Assembly (NCBI RefSeq): GCF_932526225.1
Contig: NC_064044.1
Span: 3,620,092-3,684,091 of the forward strand
Reading direction: 5' to 3'
DNA: 64,000 nucleotides
Origin: Nematostella vectensis
Taxonomy: Eukaryota; Cnidaria; Anthozoa; Actiniaria; Edwardsiidae
A program made the translations under genes and the position numbers. The notes below the pieces were generated by a model. It was not told where the DNA came from, made no database searches, and saw only the letters and a list, made by a program, of their open reading frames with translations. Of this stretch, positions 47,125-58,600 are shown one piece after another. The first letter of the stretch is position 1, and the number at the start of each line of letters is the position of its first letter.

Positions 47125-47607
47125 ATGATGGAACATCAGGGTCTTATTGGAGCTATTTCAACGTCCACGACTCAAACTACACGGTTTTATCACCAGCATA
47201 CTGGCAAAGAACTCACAAAGCAAGTAAAAAGAGTACAGGAAACGGTTTATGCTACATTTGCAGTCGATAACCCTAAAACGGGCCATAAAGCTATCGGTGG
47301 AAATCGGGCAGAGAAAATTCAAAAGGACCGGCCAGAAATTCGCAGAGTACGAAGGCATTGTCAAGGGAATGCACGCTCAACTCGACAATTGAGAAGAAAC
47401 GAGCGCGAAAGGGGACGAAAAGCTCGGCTTAACGCGGCATTCCAAGTATTAAAGAGCGTTGTTCCGGGAAACATTGCTACAGGCACGACAGATCGTAAAC
47501 TAACTCAAGTAGAAATATTACGGCTGGCCAAGAATTATATTTTAAATCTGACAGAGTTATTGCAACAGGACTCAAACTACAGTTTTGTGTCCTTTGACGA
47601 TGAATAG
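47125..47607 (+). CDS. Group A basic helix-loop-helix transcription factor
   Basis: Predicts 160 residues. The C-terminal half is a clear bHLH domain: basic region RRNERERGRKAR, helix 1 LNAAFQVLKSVVP, a loop with GNIATGTTD, and helix 2 KLTQVEILRLAKNYILNL. The NERER core is typical of E-box-binding group A factors that act in cell-fate specification. The KL..VEILRLA..YI..L pattern is shared by TAL/NHLH-type and related families, so I give no symbol. The N-terminal ~90 residues are polar and basic without a recognised domain. I start at the double ATG at 47125/47128; the frame is open upstream, but I see no earlier in-frame ATG. A plausible 5'-UTR intron (donor after 46881, CCAG then GTAATG; acceptor before 47088, GTTACAG) would place the start codon 37 nt into exon 2. 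The coding region is otherwise intronless. Flanked by several kilobases of AT-rich non-coding DNA. Confidence 0.87.
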   Translation: MMEHQGLIGAISTSTTQTTRFYHQHTGKELTKQVKRVQETVYATFAVDNPKTGHKAIGGNRAEKIQKDRPEIRRVRRHCQGNARSTRQLRRNERERGRKARLNAAFQVLKSVVPGNIATGTTDRKLTQVEILRLAKNYILNLTELLQQDSNYSFVSFDDE

Positions 47608-50600
47608 TGATCCGATAATGCTATAAAAACTAGTCAAGAAATTAACTATCGCTGAATATAATTTGCAAGTCTGGGTGCATTCTAGCTTTCCTAGCTCGCC
47701 GAGGAAGCAAGTTGCGAATTTTTAAGATAACTTTGGACCTAGTTTATATCATCGTTGAAAATACGAGCGTTGATTTCAGAGTTTGACGAGCGTTGATTTC
47801 GAGAGTTGATTTTGAGTTTTCAGTCACGTGATCTGAAAAGTAGTGAAGAAATTGACAGTGCATCCTTCGAGAAAAAATACGTTAGATTAAGAAATTTATG
47901 GCATAATTGTCAAAGACTTAACACAAACAGATGTAAAATACATTATTTTGTACATATGAACTACATACAAGGAATAATGTGGACTGTAATGATTCTATTT
48001 GTTTGGATCAGAACTTGTTAGTTATGAAAAGAATTCGGTTAATTTAGATTATTAATACAAACCAAATTTCCCCTTCTTTGCTTTACTTTATTACATTATT
48101 GCGTGGCAACAGAGGGATAGAACTTTTACTCGTATTGCAAAAGACCAAGAAAGCGATATCTCTCAAGCTATAGAGCAAGTGCTTTTTAACAAATGTCGAA
48201 CGTGACATACGCAAAAACAACTGTTAAGCGTCGAATCAATTTACACGCAGTGCTGACCGTTTTGGAAAGTACCCGTTTATGTGGCTAGACTTATAATAAG
48301 AGCTAACGAAATGTGTCAGGTCGAATTTGTTGCGCTATTCTTTTATTTTCTCTTTTGTAAAGACATGACATTAAGGTCCATATCGGTTTCGCCGGCCTCG
48401 CTTGCAATCAGACTTTCTGTTGGCCTATTTAACGAGTTTAAACAAACATAACGTTACGCTTAAAGCTCTACTATCTAACCGATTTATCTAAAGAGCAAAG
48501 AGAGTTTTACAAAATGCGTTGTATGCCAAAAGAGGCTGTCTGTACAAACACCAAATGCACTAAGCTCTAGGTCTCCAAAAAGTTTATTTTCGACATTTAT
48601 TGAAATTCAAGACGGAAATTTCCATCTATTTAAATAGTTTAGGAAATTTAAGTACCAAAACCTTAACATGATCAGCTGTGGAGTGCCTGTCCACAATAGG
48701 TGTTAGACAGAGCACTTTAAAGACTCTAAATGAGGTTCTCTCGATAGTTGATTGAGTAGCATAATTGTCCCTCCGCACTGCTAAACTAAAAACTAACGCT
48801 AATTAACTGAAAGCGTCTACATAATATGTTTACAAAATCACTTTCTTATACAACTGCATTCTAACAATGGTAGCGACCGTCCATACAAACCAGTATTATA
48901 ATTTGTTTAAAACCTGAAAAAAAAAATCAAAAAGTGCTTTTTATTTGACCTACTAATCACGATATATTTCTTCTCGTTACACGGGATTTGTTTTCATCTT
49001 TTAAGTTCAACAAAATAGAGGGGGAAGTCGTTTTTGTACTTACGTTGCCACTCGAAATTCGTTCTTTTGACTCGGGGTGACGAAAACAACACAAATAAAA
49101 GATAATTAAGTTTAAAACCCATAATAAATAACTTTTTGTGAAAATAGTGTTAATTTGAGCGTGCTATTTGCCTGTTGAATGCAAAGAGACAAAGAACACA
49201 CGGGTTGACAGCGAACTAATCCGAACAAGTCCATTCAACAGCTTCTTCTCAATGTTTACAATGTTCTTGCTGATGCTTGTTGCTGTGATTTAGGAAGTAA
49301 ACCCGGAGAATGAGCTTTTTATTGTTGCTAGGTGAGCGGTAGTATGCTTTTAGAAAAGCCGAAATTATTAGATCGGTAATTAGGCTGGAATGATGATGAA
49401 TTATTCCTTGATAGCCGACCCGACAACTCAAATACAAAAGGGCTTTTTATGCAGTGCTTTGTTAAACACTAAAGACTTAATTGTACTAAAAAGACAGTGG
49501 AAATATACTAAGTTGTATAAGCACATAAATTCGTGTTTAAACAAAAATCTTTACAATACCTTAACGATATTTTTACAAGATCAATACCTTGACAAGTGAA
49601 AATCGATAGTAATTTTGATACAAATGCGATTTAAGAATAATCGGTGATTTACCTCGAGGAATTCCAAACATTCTGTAAATAAAATATTTAGTTAACTTGG
49701 CTTTACTATAGTTTTAACTTCAGTAAATAAGCTAACAAATAGCTCTTCTATATAGCTCTTTAAAATTAAAGTAAAGAAACAGCCAAGAATTCTCACAATA
49801 CTTGATCTACCCACCGTAGTTACTTTATTAAAATTTTCTTATATGAAAACCATCAACTGATATTACTCTCGGAAGACTGAAAGGTTTTTAAAAGTTTAGA
49901 AGTCTTCTTTTACTTAGTTCTGAATCAACAATCAAAAAGGCCACTCTAACCCTTAGGCACTCAATTCAATGCAACGTGGAATTAAACGTGCAATTTTGTC
50001 TTATGCGTCTAAAATTAGCGAATGCATCTTAGACAAATAAAAAACCCCTTCAAATAAGAGGCGCTCTTTAGCTTCAACGATTTTAGAAAAAGGACAAACA
50101 AAAGTTTAAGTTAGTCATCAACAAATTTTGTAGCAAAAGAGAGAACAATACGTTGAAAGATATTCCACAGTTTTAATTATCTAATTGCAATGCAAAAACA
50201 TCAGAGAGTTTACGCAGCCTATTCATGCACATTTGGTGTTATGTCAAACGGGGCGCCTCATATTGCTATTCAAACATTCAAGTTTTGAGTAATTTTTAGA
50301 TATTTTTGGTTTATATGTAACAGGACGAATACCCATGGTCTCAAATCTAGATAGAATCGTTAATGTTGTCGCAAATTTCGGTAAAATGTCGCAAAGATAA
50401 AATTCTCGGTTTCTTTAAAAAAAAAAAAAGAAACACGTTAAATGTTAACGTTTAACGTGCCACTATTCTTTGATAGTGGCAGCGCTTTTCTCTATGCTCT
50501 GTTTTTAAGGGTTCATCCAAATGCGAGTGTTGTTATCAATTCGGTTACCCGTTGTCTTAATGTTTGAAAAACACTTGAATGAATCATAGGACACAACTAT

Positions 50601-52359
50601 CGTAAACGTTGTTCAAAACGGGTATTCTTCTTAAAAACACAACAAATCATCCAACATAAGACAGCATCTAATAAGGTTTTATTCACCGGTTAAAAAGTGA
50701 TCTCGCAAATTTACAACCAAAAATGCAAAAAAAGAAATAGCTTGGGTGTTGCGCGTGTTCTTGTAACGAGGTCGAATAAAAATATTATACAAAAATATGA
50801 GTCAAACGTTTAAGTTCGCGTTATATTAAAACAAATAAGTAAATGGATTATAATAAAAGAAGTTAGAGATGACGGGCTACACGCTCGAGGGAAAGGAATA
50901 GTTAGAAAAAGCGGGTTATAGCCCATCATTTGTCAATGAAAAAGTCTAAAAAGGATAGACTTGTAAACTAAACATGCAATAAAACTATCTAATTGCCATG
51001 GTGCCCTACACATGTCTAAATACAAAACAATACTTGATTAGAAAGTCTAAAACTCATTTGACGGATCAAAAAGTACCTAATTACTAAAAATGAATTAAAA
51101 CAAAGCGAAAGACTAGCGTGTTGAAGCAAAGAATGATATCTATCACAAAGTCAGCTTAGATTGTGGTTAAAATAAAAAAGGCCGGTTTTGGGGGAATAAA
51201 AGGGCCAAGTGTTTTCTGTTATAAACCTTAACAGTCTCCTGAATATTGTGACTACCAGGGCGTTCCAGAACTTTGTGTAGCTACACGTATTTGACCAAAG
51301 ACTAATTTCGACTAATTGCTGGTCAAAATTACATTGTAGTTTGTTTTGTACGTACATATGCGGTCACAAACAAAGGATTTATTCCCATATAAGACTTGTG
51401 GCGTACGGATCACTTAAGTTTCAATAATAGATTAACTCCAGGGTTACAAAGCCATACATTGAATTTTGATGGATATTTGTTAGCATTTGGCTGAAGTATA
51501 TTGGAGATCAATGTTTAATTTCAGAAATGCCATTTGCGCTGTTTTTTTTTTCTTGTTTGATGAGTGTCTATACTAGGCAACAATAGATTCATTTTCTGGA
51601 CCATCACAAAAGTAAGTAATTTTGATTGTGTACGGTGATCTAATTAGCTTTTCAAATTTGTGCAATCAACCACCAACTCTCCTGAGGCCCGTACCCAGGA
51701 TTTTTCATGGGGGGGGGGGGGGGGATTTTTCTTCTGGGCCCCTCCTGGGTTTTTTAAAGATCAATAATAACCTGGACCTTGTTTTAGTCAACTATTATTG
51801 AGTTTCATCTCTTTCCAAGTATAAATTGTTATTTACTAGGTATATACATGATGTATATGACGTATATCATCGTCTCTTGGTATATATCATGTATATCATT
51901 CGGGCTGCGCCCTCAGGCTGTCATACGGCGAACTGCCTCCGTGCGAGGTATTTCACCCATTTAATGGAGCCTTAAATCATTGTTTTTAAATGTTCGTCTA
52001 AAGGTGGCACTATCGCCCTGCCTTATACCCTTTTCCGTCTAGTTACATATTGGCGAGGCAAAGGTCCCCCCAAAACCCTGTGCCCATGCTTACACACACT
52101 AATGACTTCCATCACATTTCTCTTTGTAATTTTCACCGCACTCCCAGATCCCAATGCTTTTACCACTACACTAAATGCCCCCCTAAATCTCCAGCACTCT
52201 TGTGTTAATAGCACACGCTAACATTTAGAACAAATGTGCCAATCACAGCAAAATCATATTAACTTTTATAAATATGCTACCTGTCCGCCATATTGGGCGT
52301 GAATGCGTGGGGCCTGGTTATGATAACACAGGAAACCCGAAATTTTAATGAAACAACTC
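47608..52359. other. AT-rich intergenic region between bHLH and ENKD1
   Basis: No coding exon recognised. Contains a G homopolymer (near 51710-51724) and a small TATATC/GATATA palindromic patch near 51840-51900. Regulatory elements of the bHLH gene may lie here but cannot be read from sequence alone. Confidence 0.4.
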
Positions 52360-52365
52360 TTTATT
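52360..52365 (-). terminator. Poly(A) signal of ENKD1-like gene
   Basis: AATAAA on the minus strand about 290 nt after the stop at 52652, the first canonical hexamer noticed downstream. Confidence 0.45.
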
Positions 52366-52651
52366 GGGATAGTATGTACAGTAATAATATATGCGCATGC
52401 GTACGCTTTATGTAAATATATATCTATTACAGCACGTTGTGCTGATAATAACACGCACTGGAAGACACAGGAAGCCCATGTTACAAGGTATCAAACATCG
52501 AAATTAAAATTCAATGAATTAAGATTTGTATGCAATAATACCAAAAAGTATTTAAGAGAATAAAAATAACATGTGTTTAACCAGAAAACATAATCTAATC
52601 TGATATATAGGTTTCTGTATAAATCCTTTACTGCATTGCCCCTATCATCGA

Positions 52652-55600
52652 TCAGTCGTCGAGTTTTACGAAGACTTTCGGTCGGGAGAATATTTTGATG
52701 GCGTTTTCGATTTCGGTGAGCCTTCGCTCTAGTTCGGTTTTCCTCGTACGTACTCGTAACGTGTCGACTCGCACCGGAAGCAGTCGGAGTTCGTTTAGCA
52801 ATTCCTCTTGATCTGTAAATAAAAAAAAATAAAAATAAAAATAAAAAAACAATTAAAAGTTGAATAGAAGTCTAGACCTTGTTTTTTATGCTTTCAATAG
52901 TAGCATAGGAAAAATTCGGAATGGGAAGTCTGTCTACGATAACTTATACCAATATCTTGTGTTTTTTTTTCAGCTACATCAAGTGTCATAATCCTTAAAA
53001 TTATATCAAGAAAGCTTATTTTAAAGTGTCATCTTTTTAAATGTCCTTATATGGAAACCATATTTGGAAGGTTGGTGTATATTTTCTCTTCTATAAACGT
53101 CTAAACATGTGGATATCATCAATTCTTTTAATTTGATTAGAAAAACTTTCTATAAACTCGTTTACAATATTGGTTTATCATCGAGTTATAACATGGCTTT
53201 TTTCGTCAATTTTCCGTTTAATTTTTGTTAAGCTGGCACTTGACTCCGCAAAAGGATAGTCGGTTCATATCTTATGGTTTACTACTTCGAAGCATGAAAT
53301 GCACTGTGATGTGTCGTATAATTATTACAATTTTGACATTTATAAACATTTCAAAACACTGCCATAGAAATATAATAATAATAATAATAATGCTCGTTTA
53401 TTTCAACCGTTTGCAGTTCTTTTACAACTGAATTATCGGATAAAATGATAAGTTTATGACATATTTTTTATCCGCACTGCATCATGAGTAAAGCGCAAAT
53501 AAGACAAAAAAATGGTGGCTGGAAAACACGCGGATAAACAAGAGTATCATATCAACAATGATTTTTAAGTATTCCAAACCTGGATTCGTTTTTTATTTAA
53601 GTTCATATTCTCATAACTGTGGAGAATGCATTGAATCATTAGCAAGGAAGCGGGGAAGGGCACGAGAAGCAGAGAAGTGAAATGCGTACTTGGGAACAGT
53701 TCCTTTTCTCTTCTTCCATTGCGTCTCCTTTGCACTGATTTTCAAACAAGGGTAAGTTCTCACGTCTTCTTTTCCTCTGCCGTTTTCTTCGTTACTTGTG
53801 TAAAGCCGACTTTATATCAAATAGATGTAGTGCATGCGAACTACATTCCCCAGTATGGATATACTCACTCTTCTGCAAAGCGTCTAGAGTCTTGAGTCTT
53901 TCATCTCTTTGCATAAGAGTGTGTCCCGGAGGAATGCTAGGATCGGGAATATTTGCTATCCTAGTTTCTTCCTCCTTTTTCCATTGCTGCTGGCGAGTCT
54001 TCAAACTGTAAAGAAAAAAAAAATTACAATCTTTTAGCTTCTAAATTTAAAGTATCCTTCTCGAGCTCAAAACTAGAAAAAAAAAACACACGAGATTCTG
54101 GAAAAAAAGGAGCGAGAAAACCTACTGTCAATTCCATGCTTACCATTCATAGGAACGGCCAAGATAACATTTGGTTTATACGCATAGAAAGTGTAAAATG
54201 TATATAAGTCAAAGAAACAGTATGGTAAACAGTAATGATGTCAATTAAAATATCTGTTAACGCTGTACACTTCCGGAGAAGCTTTAAAATTTGTATGCAG
54301 ACAACCACTAGTGCATCATGGGAGGTTGGCCACATTAGAATTCTTAAACCATGAATTGCTTGTAGAAATACGCGGAGAAAAAAGCAAAGACTTGTCATTC
54401 TTACTGTTTATTTTACTATTTGCAAGTGAATACAGAGCTTATGGCACTTCAAACGAAGAATGCACCGAATGCAAATGATACCGATCCGAGTCAATGCATC
54501 TTATACTGAAACTTGTGCTCTTCAATGGCCAGGCAAACGTATTTTCTTTCGATGTAAGATATTTTGGTAGAGTTTTGATCTTCTAATGTTTCTAGAAACC
54601 AGAGGCTCTAAGCAGCTTCACTCTCAAGCCGAGCAAAGCAAAGCTTGTTATCATTGTACAGTACTCACTATTTCGGTACATTTCCATAAGACTTTGTGCG
54701 ATATAGTTCTTCCTCAGCTTTTTTCTTCTGCTTGAGTTCTTCAAGTGCCATGGCAGAGGGCGATCGTCGATAAAGCCCAGGAGATGCAGCCCGTCTGGCA
54801 TTTATGGCTACATGGTTTCTTTCCTTTCGGACAGGCTGTCGCTAAGGCAAACAATGCACTTGTTAGTAGTTAATAGACTTTTGCTAAGGCAAACGATGCA
54901 CTTGTTAGTAGTTAATAGACTTTTGCTAAGGCAAACGATGCACTTGCTACTTTATTTACTTGTCAGTGGTTCGATAACTGTATTTACTTGTCAGTGGTTC
55001 GATAACTGTATTTACTTGTCAGTGGTTCGATAACTGTATTAACTTGTCAGTGGTTCGATAACTGTATTAACTTGTCAGTGGTTCGATAACTGTATTAACT
55101 TGTCAGTGGTTCGATAACTGTATTTACTTGTCAGTGGTTCGATAACTGTATTTACTTGTCAATGGTTCGATAACTGTATTTACTTGTCAGTGGTTCGATA
55201 ACTGTATTAACTTGTCAGTGGTTCGATAACTGTATTTACTTGTCAGTGGTTCGATAACTGTATTTACTTGTCAGTGGTTCGTTAACTGTATTTACTTGTC
55301 AGTGGTTCGATAACTGTATTTACTTGTCAGTGGTTCGTTAACTGTATTTACTTGTCAGTGGTTCGATAACTGTATTTACTTGTCAGTGGTTCGATAACTG
55401 TATTAACTTGTCAGTGGTTCGATAACTGTATTTACTTGTCACTGGTTCGATAACTGTATTAACTTGTCAGTGGTTCGATAACTGTATTAACTTGTCAGTG
55501 GTTCGATAACTGTATTTATTTGTCAGTGGTTCGATAACTGTATTTACTTGTCAGTGGTTCGATAACTGTATTAACTTGTCAGTGGTTCGATAACTGTATT

Positions 55601-58600
55601 AACTTGTCAGTGGTTCGATAACTGTATTTACTTGTCAGTGGTTCGATAACTGTATTAACTTGTCAGTGGTTCGATAACTGTATTAACTTGTCAGTGGTTC
55701 GATAACTGTATTAACTTGTCAGTGGTTCGATAACTGTATTAACTTGTCAGTGGTTCGATAACTGTATTTACTTGTCAGTGGTTCGATAACTGTATTTACT
55801 TGTCAGTGGTTCGATAACTGTATTTACTTGTCAGTGGTTCGATAACTGTATTAACTTGTCAGTGGTTCGATAACTGTATTAACTTGTCAGTGGTTCGATA
55901 ACTGTATTAACTTGTCAGTGGTTCGATAACTGTATTTACTTGTCAGTGGTTCGATAACTGTATTTACTTGTCAATGGTTCGATAACTGTATTTACTTGTC
56001 AGTGGTTCGATAACTGTATTAACTTGTCAGTGGTTCGATAACTGTATTTACTTGTCAGTGGTTCGATAACTGTATTTACTTGTCAGTGGTTCGTTAACTG
56101 TATTTACTTGTCAGTGGTTCGATAACTGTATTTACTTGTCAGTGGTTCGTTAACTGTATTTACTTGTCAGTGGTTCGATAACTGTATTTACTTGTCAGTG
56201 GTTCGATAACTGTATTAACTTGTCAGTGGTTCGATAACTGTATTTACTTGTCACTGGTTCGATAACTGTATTAACTTGTCAGTGGTTCGATAACTGTATT
56301 AACTTGTCAGTGGTTCGATAACTGTATTTACTTGTCAGTGGTTCGATAACTGTATTTACTTATCAGTGGTTCGATAACTGTATTAACTTGTCAGTGGTTC
56401 GATAACTGTATTAACTTGTCAGTGGTTCGATAACTGTATTTACTTGTCAGTGGTTCGATAACTGTATTAACTTGTCAGTGGTTCGATAACTGTATTAACT
56501 TGTCAGTGGTTCGATAACTGTATTAACTTGTCAGTGGTTCGATAACTGTATTAACTTGTCAGTGGTTCGATAACTGTATTTACTTGTCAGTGGTTCGATA
56601 ACTGTATTTACTTGTCAGTGGTTCGATAACTGTATTTACTTGTCAGTGGTTCGATAACTGTATTTACTTGTCAGTGGTTCGATAACTGTATTAACTTGTC
56701 AGTGGTTCGATAACTGTATTTACTTGTCAGTGGTTCGATAACTGTATTTACTTGTCAGTGGTTCGTTAACTGTATTTACTTGTCAGTGGTTTAATAACAG
56801 CATTTACTTGTCAGTGGTTCGATAACTGTATTTACTTGTCAGTGGTTCGATAACTTATTTACTTGTCAGTGGTTCAATAACTGTATTTACTTGTCAGTGG
56901 TTCGATAACTTATTTACTTGTCAGTGGTTCGAAAACTGTATTTACTTGTCAGTGGTTCGATAACTGTATTAACTTGTCAGTGGTTCGATAACTGTATTAA
57001 CTTGTCAGTGGTTCGATAACTGTATTAACTTGTCAGTGGTTCGATAACTGTATTAACTTGTCAGTGGTTCGATAACTGTATATAACGTTGCTGTCAGGCT
57101 AATATTTTAACAAATTAAAGATTAATTTGTCTTTTTCTCATTTTCCCATACCTGTCAACTCTTCCACATTTGGCGGAAGTCCCAAGATTTAGAACATCTT
57201 CTCCCCCTCTCCCACGTTGAGCACCAAATCTCCCACTTTTTATCGATTTTACTTGCTTCCAGGAAAAATTATTCTATAGAAAACTGACATTTTGCCTAAT
57301 TTCTATTAAAATAATAAAAACAATGATTTCCTTGTGTAGCGCAATTTATATAACATCCTCATGATATCTATAATTGGATTTGTGTGCAAGAGCTTTTTAT
57401 ACGGCAAACGCCTGCACCACACCACTCCACTAAAAAATGACATACTCCACCCCTCCCCCCCAAAATACTCTCAATCCTTGAGATTTTCAGAGGTTGAAAG
57501 GTATGTATGATTTCCTCTCTAGTGGTCCAAAGACATGCAACCCATAATACTTGTAATAAAAAGGCAGCTTCCAAAGCATTAATTTTTTAAGTCCATGAAA
57601 TAGTAGTAGATGCCCAGTGGGAAAAAGCTGGTGGATCCCCTGCTGCCAGGAACTAATGAAACCCCCGCTTGGACTACACAGTTTTAGCTTGCAGTGCCAA
57701 TTCTGCCATGAAAGTACTGTAGCACTACAAATCACAGGCTCTAAGAATCTCTTTAACAAAACAAAAGTTACCTCTTTAGCAATGTCTGCTTTGGGGACTG
57801 TCAGCTTCTGTTCTTTGGGGATCACAGGCTCTGTTGAAGAGGGCCTATCTTTAACAGGTGGACCATTTCTTGAATGTGCTCTTAGATATGTAGCTGAGTT
57901 TGACCTTGGTGGAGGGGGAGGGGCCTGTAAAAATAAGGTCAAACTTAGCAACCCAGTGAATAATGATGATGATGTTGACAATGATGACAATGATGATAAT
58001 AAAAAAAAAGAAAAATAAAAAAAGTGAGAATTAAGACAACTGAAACTTATTGTACTTGTTTATTTTCGCATAATTGTGGACCATCCCATTCAAGTCCACT
58101 GATCATTGTTTTGCTTGTTGTGCTGTAATATTCGTTCTGGAAGTGCAAAATGCTGTCTTTTCTTATTAAAGAATTGCAATAATAACACCTTAGCAGGTTC
58201 TTCTGGAATTACGCATTTGTGCGGAAGCGTGTAATTTGGCTTTTTCCATGTAATCCACAAATTTCCGCGTAATCCCGCGTAATTTGGCTAAATTTTGAAA
58301 GACAAAGTATTTAATAGCACAGCTAATGTGTACTCTTAGGGTTCTTACCTCTATTTCTAAAAAATGAGAGATATCCTTTGTAAGAGTGCGATATTTGGAA
58401 CTGAATTTCGAAAACAAATAAAATGACTAGGCGTTTTTTGCTAAACCACGAAGGCCTAGGACTAAAAATAAAATACCTTTTATAATTGGCTGGTGGCTAG
58501 GAGCCAATGAAACTTGCCTAAAATATTTTCATGCTTAAAAAAAAACCTTTTCAAGTTGATATTCTGTGTAATTTTGCGCGTAATTCAGTAAAGAATCCCG

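Noticed and set aside
52348-52563. 71-codon frame with a hydrophobic N-terminus and three cysteines
   Set aside because: Looks faintly like a secreted peptide but lies in the probable ENKD1 3' UTR/flank, has no supporting context and is AT-rich.
54957-57085. CRISPR-like regular array
   Set aside because: Units are contiguous 28-bp repeats without unique spacers, in a eukaryotic intron.
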